Source: Leptobrachium leishanense
Lineage: Eukaryota > Chordata > Amphibia > Anura > Megophryidae
Direction of reading: 5' to 3'
Assembly (NCBI GenBank): GCA_009667805.1
Contig: CM019071.1
Coordinates: forward strand, 50,916,101-50,980,100
DNA: 64,000 bases
Under the pieces are notes generated by a model. It searched no databases. It was not told the DNA's origin and saw nothing but the letters and a program-made list of their open reading frames with translations. This document shows positions 43,190-52,361 of this stretch, in pieces. How positions within the stretch are numbered: the stretch's first letter is position 1; every line of letters begins with the position of its first letter. The translations under genes were made by a program, and so were the position numbers.

Positions 43190-43725
43190 CCCAGAGTCAC
43201 ATACCCAGCAGTGCCCAGCATCACATACCCAGCAGTGCCCAGCATCACATACCGAGCAGTGGCCAGTGTCACATACCCAGCAGTGCCCAGCTTCACATGC
43301 CCAGCAGAGAAAAGCGTCACATACCCAGCAGTGCCCAGCATGACACATCCAGCAGTGCCCAGCTTCACATGCCCAGCATGACATATCCAACAGTGCCCAG
43401 CTGTGCCCAGTGTCACATACCCAGCAGTGCCCAGTGTCACATACCCAGCAGTGCCCAGCTTCACATGCCCAGCAGAGCCCAGCGTCACATACCCAGCAGT
43501 GCCCAGCGTCACATGCCCAGCAGAGCCAAGCGTCACATGGCCAGCAGAGCCCAGCATCACATACCCAGAAGTGCCAAGCGTCACATACACAGCAGTGCCC
43601 AGTGTCACATACCCAGCATTGCCTAGCATCACATACCCAGCAGTGCCAAGCGTCACATACCCAGCAGTGCCCAGTGTCACATACCCAGCATTGCCCAGCA
43701 TCACATACCCAGCAGTGCCCACACA
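43190..43725 (+). repeat. 24-bp minisatellite in hAT C2
   Basis: Units of CACATACCCAGCAGTGCCCA plus GCAT repeat about 22 times. As 24 is a multiple of three, long frames stay open on both strands; these are not genes. Confidence 0.92.
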
Positions 43726-43912
43726 TGGGTATATTGCCCCAACTCACACATGGATATATTTGCTCCCAGGCCAGCTCACGGATATATTTGCCCCCAGGCC
43801 AGCTCATGGATATATTTGCCCCCATGCCAGCTCATGGATATATTTGCCCCCAGGCTCACGGATATATTTGCCCCAGGCCAACCTACGGATATATTTGCCC
43901 CCAGGCTCACCT
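43726..43912 (-). repeat. Minisatellite shared with hAT C1, reverse orientation
   Basis: About seven units of GGATATATTTGCCCCCAGGC plus CAGCTCAC. This is the reverse complement of the array at 984-1615. Confidence 0.88.
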
Positions 43913-43929
43913 CTGCCAGGCCCCTCCGA

Positions 43930-44140
43930 TGGGCAGATCCTGCTGCGGCCGCCGCGTTCCTTCGTACCACGAGCGGCAGCCTCGTGAGTATCTGACGCTC
44001 GCCTGGGATCCACCCTCCAGCCTACCGCGGTCTCGCGAGATCACGTGATCTCGATCGCAGCAGGCTGGAGGATGGATCTTAGGCGAGCGGCAGATACTCA
44101 TGCGGCTGCCGCTCGTTGAAGGAACAAACGCGGCGGCCGC
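43930..44140. repeat. Large GC-rich hairpin in hAT C2
   Basis: GCGGCCGCCGCGTTCCTTCG, CGAGCGGCAGCC and GAGTATCTG on the left pair with their complements at 44080-44140, around an interrupted loop with CTCGCGAGATCACG. Arms are about 80 bp with some mismatches. Confidence 0.7.
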
Positions 44141-44280
44141 ACGATCTGCCGGTGCCGCATAAAAAAATAGTGCAGAGCGCAGCAGCGGTGCCGGGGGCTG
44201 AAATTTGCCGCCCCCGAATTTCTGCCCCCTGGCGCCGCTGCTCCACTCTGCACCATTGTCGGGCCGGCCCTGCCCTCCCT

Positions 44281-44505
44281 ACATGTTTTCGTTACTCCGC
44301 AAGCACATCCCATCTAGACAACTCCGTTCAGCAGGTGATCTCCACCTGTCATCTTTCTACACACGCACGGTCAACTCTCGCCTCCAAGACTTCTCAAGGG
44401 CAGCACCAGTCTCGTGGAATGACTTGCCTCGCCCTATCAAACTCTCCCCTGACCTTCAGGTCTTCAAGAAATCCCTCAAAACCCATCTCTTCAGATTATT
44501 GTAAC
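44281..44505 (+). pseudogene. L2 LINE RT fragment, downstream part
   Basis: QLRSAGDLHLSSFYTRTVNS and LQDFSRAAPVSWNDLPRP, then FKKSLKTHLFRLL, the normal C-terminus of L2 ORF2. The frame closes with TAA soon after. Confidence 0.82.
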
Positions 44506-44784
44506 GCATTACTGATACAACTCATCCCTCTGCTCACCTACTCACACTTGATTGAAGCCGCTTGTATGGCCCCACTATTCCCGAACCACTAATGATCCTG
44601 CCATCTAGTGCAATTCCTCTTGTCTTCCTCAACCCCAATCCCTCTAGACTGTAAGCTCCTATAAGCAGGACCCTCTACACCTCTTGTTTCCATCCTATGT
44701 CCATTTATATGTATTTCGTTCGCTTTGGTTATTGTAAAGCGCTGTGGAAACTGTTGGCGCCATATAAATGATGACAATAATAAT

Positions 44785-44925
44785 AACATTATAAACACAG
44801 CTTAAACATCTTTTAAAACACCATATTAAAACACATTATACAACACCTTATAAAACACATTACAAAGCACGTTATAAAGCGCATTATAAAAAACATTATA
44901 AAACACCTTATTAAACATTATATGT
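44785..44925 (+). repeat. Short tandem array, ACACATTATAAA-type
   Basis: About ten degenerate 12-15-bp units such as AAAACACATTATA follow the LINE tail. Similar units occur at 40688-40715. Confidence 0.7.
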
Positions 44926-45590
44926 GTGTCATGGAACTGACGTAGCGATCCCCGCGTCAAACCCCGAGACTTTTATTTCCATGGCGAAAACCCCAAAAGA
45001 CATAGACCGCTGCTTTGGGGAAGACCTTATGTTCATTTATATTGTGTGGTTTTAAATGTATTGTTGTCGCGGAACCCCTTGCTCAGAGACTGGACTGTAT
45101 TAACCCCTCGTTCCTCTGCTATTCCCCTCAGTTAAGCTATTTGTCTCTTAGTGTTTTAAAGTGGTGGTTTTGTGACTCCAGCCCCCCCCTATCAGCATGT
45201 AATCAAAATACCTGTAAGCCTGTCCCTTATGCTCACTGTGTTATCTGACACCAGGGTTAACCTGGGATTGAAAGCCTGAGCTGGGTTTGAAACCCCAGCC
45301 AATCACCATCCAAGGAGCTAGAAGGGCCAACCAATCCCATTCCTGGAATACACCTCATTGCCTGTAATGGAGCATCTGTAGAAGCTTTAAACGTCTGCTC
45401 CCCGAAAAGTAACTGCTCCAGTGGGGTGATATTTCAAACGTAGGGTGATCCTCAGGCAAGCTACCGTTGTGGTGATTTTCAGGAGGGAGCTCCATTGGGA
45501 ACCCACTTTGCTGAGCCTTTCTTGACTCCAGGACCATGCGGCATCCAAGGGGGATATCTACTATATGCTGTCATTCGTGCCCCTACCACC
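44926..45590. other. Unassigned sequence, possibly an LTR
   Basis: TGTCATGGAACTGACGTAGC near 44927 starts a block without coding sequence. The right end and any duplication were not found, so LTR identity is only a possibility. Confidence 0.3.
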
Positions 45591-45745
45591 ATGTACCGTA
45601 GCGCTGTACAATGGGAAAGACAGGATAACCAATATACATGCAAGTTAAAAACATAGAACAGTACCAGAAAAGCCCCTGCTCAAGAGCTTGCACTCTGAGA
45701 GGACCTGATGGGGAACTGCTGAATGACGGTGCCGTAATGTCTGGG
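45591..45745 (-). mobile_element. LINE 3' tail fragment, L2-like
   Basis: On the minus strand CAAGCTCTTGAGCAGGGGC and GTACAGCGCTACGGTACATG follow the pattern of L2-like 3' ends. No coding part remains. Confidence 0.5.
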
Positions 45746-46047
45746 GGGCGGGAATATTAACTGTTGTTATCTGATTCTGAACCAAATAAAAGCAGGCCAA
45801 GTGAGATGGCCAGTGTGTATTCTGTGATGAACATACAGCCTGCCTGGTGTCTGTCTCAACTACGCTACAGCTATAATCACTCTCAGAAGGCACTGAGCGG
45901 CATTCTCGAAATGCAAAGAGACTCCAAGGCAGGCGTTCAGAACAAGCGGGTCCGCAGCTGTGGATCAGGCTGCTCGAGGCACTGAGTTCCGAGCAACTCA
46001 GAGGCCGGGCTGATCCTGGTAAGGGGGTGTCTGGAGAGCCAGGACAG
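45746..46047. other. Sequence upstream of the Tx1-like LINE, perhaps its 5' UTR
   Basis: No motif recognised. It may be the 5' untranslated region, since ORF1 begins at 46048. Confidence 0.35.
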
Positions 46048-47752
46048 ATGGGAAGAGACGGTGTCCCGTCACACCCCTCTGATTTAATTCACCTCGCCAC
46101 TCCTAACCCCGCCCCCAACCAGGTTGCCTTACATCGTACCCCCAGTCATTCCCCAGTGGTTAACCCCGGTATCGGTCCCGTAATTACCCCGGTAACGGGG
46201 AGTATATCCGGAGGTGGGTTCCCCTCGGCTGGTCCCGGAGTCCGGATCCTGCCACCAGGAGGGCTCTCTCTGGGTGTTGGCGCACCGTCCCCTCTGAACC
46301 GTCAGTGGCCGGCGCCCGCAGGACCTCTCTCCCTTGCCCCCCCAGGGGCGAGGAGGAGGAACGTGGTGCGCCTGGTCAAGGGCGGTGAGGGGCCCGTCCC
46401 AGACCGGCGGGCGGTGGTCACCTGGCTGAAGGACATGGGATTCCTCCCGGTGCACCTCTATGCCCTCATCCACCTCGGGGGCGCCCGGGAGTTCGACGTC
46501 AGTTTTCTGACGCCGCAGCTCCTGGACCGCTTCTGGGCTGGGTGGGACGCGGCGAGGATGGTGAAGGACTCCGTATGGGAGGGATTTTCTGCTGTGCCTG
46601 TTTCCCGACAGGGGGGTGAAGCGGGTCACGTTCCTCACGGGGAACGAGTCCATCCCCATCGCAGAAATCCTGGTCTGGGCCCGTAGATACGGGGAGGTGA
46701 AAACCACCCCGCAGAAGATTCTGGATGAGGACGGGATCTGGACCGGCAGCTGGACGATCACCCTCCAGCTGCACGAGATCCGGGGTGTCGCCTCGTTTTT
46801 CATAGGGGCTGACCGGGTGACCTGCTTCTACACCGGTCAGCCCCGAGTGTGTTTCAAATGCGACTCTCCCAGGCATTTCAGTAATGCCTGCGAGGTGTTA
46901 CGCTGCACGCTCTGTGGGGTACCTAAGGGACCGGTGTGGCCACATCATGTGTAACCTGTGCGGAGAGCTGGGGCATGCTTACCGCTCCTGCCCATATGCC
47001 GCACATAACCTGGAGGAGCTCTGGCGGGACAAACCCCGTGAGATGCCTCCTCCGGGGGAGTGCGATGCTGCAGGAGGTGGGGCGGCGGGCACAGGACCCT
47101 CTCCCTTGGGCACTACCCGGGTAACGACGGCCTCTGATCCTGGACGCGCTGGCGAGAAGGCAGCACCCAGGGAATCTTCCACCACGGACACTCCGTCTCC
47201 TCATCCCCGGACCCAGGCCCCAGCCACCCAGAGAATCATCTCCGGGATTAGGGGCTCTGTCCCTGCCACAGGCAAGACGACAGTTCATCCCCCTGGGGAA
47301 CAGGTGGACCCCAGTAAATCCACCTCTGGAGGTGCCAGGGAGTGGCAGATCGCCGCTAAGAAAGGGAAGGGACCTGCAAAGTTACCGGATATACAGGCAA
47401 GCATTCTGATAAATCTGCACCCCCTCCCTTGGAATCGTCCTCCTCCTCTTCCATTGCGGAGAGCGGGGCCGTGTCAGTTCCATCACCCACTGATGCCGTG
47501 GGGGAGCTCTCTCAGCCGCCCTCCACTGTGGAGGATGCCATTCCAACATCTTCGTGGGCTGACATAGTGGAGGAGTTGGAGCGGGAGAGCTCCAACCGGT
47601 CCGGTGCTCTGGCGGAGGAGGAGTACGAGGAGGTCCTCATTGATGACGATGACATAGTGCCCTCGGGCACGTCTGTCAAGAGGTACCCCTCGGAGGACGA
47701 GAGGGAAGATAGTCGTAAACGGGGAAAGTCTCTTCACGCTAACCACCCGTGA
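46048..47752 (+). pseudogene. LINE ORF1 with CCHC knuckles, frameshifted
   Basis: The first ATG is at 46048 (MGRDGVPSHPSDL). A Pro-rich start leads to VVTWLKDMGFLPVHLYALIH and FDVSFLTPQLLDRFWAGWD, an RNA-binding-type region. After a shift near 46610 come ITLQLHEIRGVASFFIGADR and CFKCDSPRHFSNACEV. A shift near 46910 precedes MCNLCGELGHAYRSCPY, a second knuckle. A Ser/Pro linker and acidic EEEYEEVLIDDDD tail finish the protein. The stop TGA (47750-47752) overlaps the ORF2 start. Confidence 0.8.
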
Positions 47753-48675
47753 TGGCTGCCCACTACGCGATCTCTGTGGCCACGCACAACGTGGCGAGTC
47801 TCAAGGCAGCGAGAAAGACCTTCGCCGCCTTTGATTTCTTCCGCAGGGCCCGCCAGCAGGTCATCTTTGTCCAGGAGACGCGCCTGGACACGCTGGCGGC
47901 CCTGCACCGTGCGAAGATAGAATGGAGATGGGGGCCCTCCTTCTTCTCCCTGGCCACAGGGGGATACGAGGGGGTGGCCATCCTTTTCCAGGACGTCGAG
48001 GTGGTATTTCAGCGGGTGGTTGAGCTAAGGAAGGGTCGATGCGTGGTCCTCGATGTCTCGCTTGCAGGGCAGCCTCTCCGACTGATTAACATCTACGGCC
48101 CCCAGTCCAAATGGGAGAGGAAATGTCTGTTCAGTGAGATAGAGCCTTTCCTCTATACGTCCAAGGCGATCCTCTTTGGTGGTGACTTTAACACCGTCAC
48201 TAGGCCCAACGACAGGGGGGGTACCAAGGGGTGCCTTGGATATGACTCTTTTTTTCTTAATAAGATGGTTAGTCAGGCTGGTCTGGTCGATGTGCACACT
48301 CAGCACGTCCCAGGCCTCACCGGGTTCACTTTTCACAGAGGTAAGAGCAGCAGTACGATAGACAGGTTTTTCGTTAAGGAGGGCTTCCCGGTGTCGGCCC
48401 CCATGCTGACGCCGGTGGAGTTTTCCGACCACCTTGTTTTATCCTGCGAGTTGAACGTCGCAAAGACCCCTGCGAGAGGCAAAGGGATTTGGCGGCTCAA
48501 TTCAGATCTCCTAGAGGAAGCGAAGGTTAAGCAGGCCTTCGAGATGTTCCTGGCGGACCAGATGACTTTGGAGGACGTATGCGCCTCGAAGTCAGAGTGG
48601 TGGGAGATGGTCAAGGCGCGAGCGCGTACCCTTTTTTCGCTCTCTTGTTGTGAACGCCCAGGCCAGCAGGTATAA
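47752..48675 (+). pseudogene. LINE ORF2, apurinic-type endonuclease region
   Basis: The start ATG at 47752 shares its A with the ORF1 stop. The 307-residue open frame contains the endonuclease motifs in order: ATHNVASLKA (Asn), VIFVQETRLD (Glu), LRLINIYGPQ, AILFGGDFNTVTRP (Asp and Asn), SSSTIDRFFV and VEFSDHLVL (Asp and His). All the expected catalytic residues are present. The frame ends at a TAA near 48675, after which RT coding continues in other frames. Confidence 0.85.
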
Positions 48676-48796
48676 GATCTATCTCGGCCTTATGCGGAAG
48701 CTCGACCGCCTGGTCTCGCAGGGAGGTGATTCCGGGGAGATCTCCGAGGTCCGCTCCTTGATGAAGGAGTTCTAGTACGACAGGTACGCCTCGCTT

Positions 48797-50020
48797 GTGA
48801 TGGAGAGAGATCACGGGTCTTACCGCTCACCCGACCCCTTTCTCAGTTGCAAGCGCAAGGAAGGTACCAAGGTCATCTCTGGGCTGCGTGACACCTCTGG
48901 GGTCCTGCAGGATTCGTCCCACGGGATTCACGACGTGGTCCGGTTGTACTGCTTGGAGCTCCTCGGACAGAGGCGGGCCCGGCCAGACCAGGTGGAGGGC
49001 TTCCTTCGCGACATAGACCCTCATCCTGAGATTGAGACTTCCCTCTGTGAGGAGTTGATCGGCCCTATCACCGCGGCTGAGGTAACTGGTGCCATCTTGA
49101 GCCAAAACAAGAGTAAGGCGCCTGGGGCCCGACGGGCTCACGGCGGAGTTTTATCAATGTTTTAGTGCTCTATTGGCGCCCCATCTCGCAGAGGTCTTCA
49201 ACGAGTCCCTAAACGGGGGCCTTTTGCCCCCCATGTTGAGGACTTTGGCGGTGATACTGCTGACCAAGCCGGGGTGGTCGACACGGCAGACGTAGGGAAC
49301 TGGCGTCCCATTTCGCTGCTCAACATCGACAGGAAGATCCTGGCGAAAGTGTTGTATCTGCGACTGCAAGATTTGTCTGGGGGTCTCCTGTCTAAGTCCC
49401 AATTCTGCACAGTCCGAGGCCGTAACGTCTTCAACGCCATTCTCGAGGTGCGGGAGGCCGTAGAGAGGTGCAGGGCCGGCGATTGGATGGGTTACCTTCT
49501 GGCACTTGATCAGTCTAAGGCCTTCGATCGGGTGGATCACCTCTATCTGTGGACAGTGATGAGGCGCTACGGCCTTCCGGCTAAATTTGTCAACTGACTT
49601 ATCACCCTTTACTGGGGGGCAGAAAGCTTCGCACTTGTGAACGGTTGGAAGGGGCGACCATTTCGGGTCCTAGCCGGGTCCGACAGGGCTGTCCCCTTAG
49701 TCCCTTGCTCTATGCCTTCGCAATCGACCGCTTCCATCGAAGGCTCGAGGCGGGGCGTTTGAGAGGGGTCGACAGGGGCCCGGCAACGGCACCCCTTTGG
49801 GTGGTGGCGTACGCAGACGACGTCTCCATCGTGGTCTCCGATCCTTCGGAGGCTGCGCTCGTGGTGGACCTAGTCTCGCGCTATTCCTCCACCTCGTCAT
49901 CCCAGATCAACAAGATCAAGAGCGGGGTGTTCTGGTGCGGGAAGGAGGGGGACGAGTTCCCTCTTCCGGACGGTTTCCCGCCGCCCCAGTCTGAAATCAA
50001 GATCTTGGGGATTACAGGAG
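48797..50020 (+). pseudogene. LINE ORF2, reverse transcriptase part
   Basis: After a pre-RT region (TAAEVTGAILSQNKSKAPG), frames switch several times. VGNWRPISLLNIDRKILAKV, LSKSQFCTVRGRN and LLALDQSKAFDRVDH carry the first catalytic Asp. SRVRQGCPLSPLLYAFAIDR then APLWVVAYADDVSIVV follow (YADD at 49810-49821). NKIKSGVFW and EIKILGI are the last RT motifs before the deletion at about 50020. Confidence 0.85.
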
Positions 50021-50885
50021 GAGGATTGAAACCTCGGGTGGGACTGTACATATTTGTGTATATATATATATATAGTTGATCACAGGGGTGGAGGGTGGGT
50101 CACAGAAAGTGCTTCACGTTTCATTTTGGGGTGGGGTGGTGGTGGTGGGGATGTAGCGGTCGGGAAAGACTTTGGACAATTTGCACAATTGACATTTTTC
50201 TTTTCGCTTTGGGTTTTTGATGGCCGAGGGGTGGGAACGGTGAGCGCACACGAAAAGCGCCGAACACCAGCGATTTCAGACTTTACGGGACCGTTCGGGG
50301 GGTTTTGCGTAGGACGTCAATGTATTCTTTTCATATGCAGATGGTTTGATTTGGTTTTTGCCTTTTTACTGATTTATATTTTTGTTTTGTTATTTGTTCT
50401 TTTTATGTATTTCTTTGTCATTCAATAGTGTAGGAGAGTGCGGGTCCTGGTCCTAAAATTGACGGTAAAAATATATGATTTTGAATGTCGGTGTATATAC
50501 GTTCTATTTTGTACATATTCCCATTGTCCCTATTGTTTCCTTGTATTGACGGTCAGTCAGCTATTATTTGTTTGATGGACAGCGTCCTAGTTTTGGGTTC
50601 TTTTTCTATGTGGCGGTTTGTCACTTGTTTTCTTTTCCCTTTTGGACTTTTTGTGACGGCATGTCTATATTTTGTGTTTCCTTCTGCCAAGTGGGTAATT
50701 CCTTTGTTCTTCTTATTAATGTTTTCCCCTGTTATATATATGTTCCCCCTAATGTTCTACCCCGTATGTACTGTCATTATCAAGTGTCCTTTTGCTGTAT
50801 TTCATTTTGTTGGCTATGTTATTTCCTGTATGTACGCTTGATTGTATTTATGTTTGTTATGTGGCACATTCCAATAAAAACAAAT
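50020..50885 (+). other. 3' UTR of the Tx1-like LINE
   Basis: T-rich non-coding sequence with AATAAA at 50873-50878. Open frames here are hydrophobic translations of the T-rich strand and not genes. Confidence 0.6.
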
Positions 50886-51228
50886 AGACCCAGTGACACA
50901 TATAGAGGAGAATATCACACAATGGATGCACCCAGTGACACATATAGAGGAAAATATGTTCTTAACTAAACAAATAAGAGAAAAACAAACACATGTAAGA
51001 TATCAGCAACATCAAATAAACACAATAAGGACGTGTCATTTTTTTGGTGGTAGTGGAACTTTAATAACACAATTATTTTTCGTTCGCATTGCAGCCCATA
51101 TTTTGGAATACATAAGTCTGTAATATGTTGTTGGTTTTTTTCCACAAGGGCTCAGTGGTGACATCGCTACAAAGTTTCAGAACGTGCTAAAATTGATTGA
51201 CATAAAATCAAAACAAACTCAAAAACAC
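50886..51228. other. LINE flank with a short direct repeat
   Basis: CCCAGTGACACATATAGAGG occurs twice (50890 and 50931). The remainder is AT-rich and unrecognised. Confidence 0.45.
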
Positions 51229-52133
51229 AAATTATTCAGAAAGAGCCAATCTGGCCTCGAAATAGCACCGAAACAGGGAATTTCCCTGTACAGTGACATT
51301 TTGTGGCCATTCGGCTATTCAGAGAGCAGGTAGTTCGCCAACTTTTGGCAAAGTGCCAGCAAGTACGGTGCCTGTTCGACGGCAGTGACATCTCCCATAG
51401 AGAAGGAATGGTAGTCTATTCACAGACACCGAACAGTAGAGAAATGTCAGTGAAATGCCCTGATGGTGATTTAATTCGTCAGGTTTATTCAGGAGAATCC
51501 CATAGGCTTCAATGTTAAAAATATTCCCGTTTTAATGCAATATCTAATAAACCGTTTACTATTTTAATATGCAGCAAAAGGTCTATTTGTTGAATTTTTA
51601 GGATCTTTTAGGCATTTTTCAGGATTTTTTTCGGCAATTTTTTTCCCTTTTTTTTATATAAATCGTTTTTGTGTTTTTTTTCGTTTTTCTGTAACAGACA
51701 TTTTTATTATCATTCATAGGATCTTATATGTTAATTCCAGGCATTTTTGCTCAGTAGTTTTTTTTGCAAACCGCGTTTCAATTTTAACACTTTCAATCCT
51801 GTTTTTTTGTTTTCTTTTAACCCCGTTTGTCGGCTTGTCGGCTTTATCCGGCAGCTGGTTGGCGCTGTGTTCAGTGGCCTTTTCCGGACGTGTTCAGCGT
51901 GTTTTTTTGTGGCGGTTCGAGTGATCCAATATTTTTGGATCGTATCGGATGCATTTTTTCGGCGGATTTTTGGCGAGTTTGCAGCGGTTTTGCGTCGGGT
52001 TTTCCCTTCACTCTGGGTACCCTGTAGTGAATGCTGAATTCACCGAAGGGTAGGGAAATTTGATTCTCCGAACTGCAGGGAACAAGACAGCACCGACATG
52101 TCGGTGACATTTCGGTGCTCTTTGAATAACCCC
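51229..52133 (-). mobile_element. Dispersed repeat D, copy 3
   Basis: Reverse-complement copy of the D family: TTATTCAGAAAGAGCC start, GGCCATTCGGCTATTC, TCAATGTTAAAAATATTCCC and a GAATAACCCCC end. No coding sequence. Confidence 0.65.
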
Positions 52134-52361
52134 CGTTTTGTTACTTTGTTGCAGACTTTATTTGCTGTGGAATCTTTGTGTCTGGATGTTTATAATAATG
52201 TTTCCAGGCATCTGCCATAACCGGAATGTTTATACGGCTTGGCTTTTTGCTCTTTAATCAATCTATTAATTGTGAAATAATTATACGTTCCTTTAATCTA
52301 CAGATAATTATACTGCTCTGGTTTTAAACCAATTAAATATTTTTTAATTACCATTTCATGT
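52134..52361. other. Unassigned AT-rich sequence
   Basis: Nothing recognised; it is the flank of the TTAA element at 52362. Confidence 0.4.

Larger units (their letters stand above)
43005..44272 (-). mobile_element. Non-autonomous hAT element C2 with internal minisatellites
   Basis: Ends CAGGGCCGGCCC and GGGCCGGCCCTG are inverted. The element is flanked by exact CCCTCCCT duplications (42997-43004, 44273-44280). It holds a 24-bp minisatellite, then the 22-26-bp minisatellite shared with C1, then a long GC-rich hairpin at about 43930-44140. No transposase. It is the same family as 697-3899 in the opposite orientation. Confidence 0.88.
42492..44784 (+). mobile_element. L2-type LINE, second copy, split by hAT C2
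   Basis: RT C-terminal coding at 42520-43004 and 44281-44505 is separated by the hAT at 43005-44272. The tail reads TTGTAAAGCGCTGTGGAAAC and GGCGCCATATAAATGATGAC, ending in AATAATAATAA. It is 5'-truncated at the hAT end at 42491. Confidence 0.8.
46048..50885 (+). mobile_element. Tx1/L1-like LINE with ORF1, ORF2 and 3' UTR, internally deleted
   Basis: ORF1 (46048-47752) has CCHC knuckles and ORF2 starts at 47752. ORF2 carries an endonuclease and the first part of the RT up to YADD and a little beyond. Coding sequence then jumps at about 50020 to a long T-rich 3' UTR with AATAAA at 50873-50878. The RT thumb and C-terminal domain are missing. The gene order and knuckle-bearing ORF1 fit the Tx1 group described in frogs. 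Confidence 0.8.

Noticed and set aside
43004..44048. Frames of up to 273 codons on both strands, Cys/Trp- or Ser/His-rich
   Set aside because: The 24-bp repeat is a multiple of three, so all frames stay open; simple translation of a minisatellite.
46129..46876. Long minus-strand frames opposite ORF1 of the LINE
   Set aside because: They are shadows of the GC-rich ORF1, whose plus-strand reading has CCHC knuckles.
50054..50969. Hydrophobic frames resembling membrane proteins
   Set aside because: They are translations of the T-rich LINE 3' UTR.
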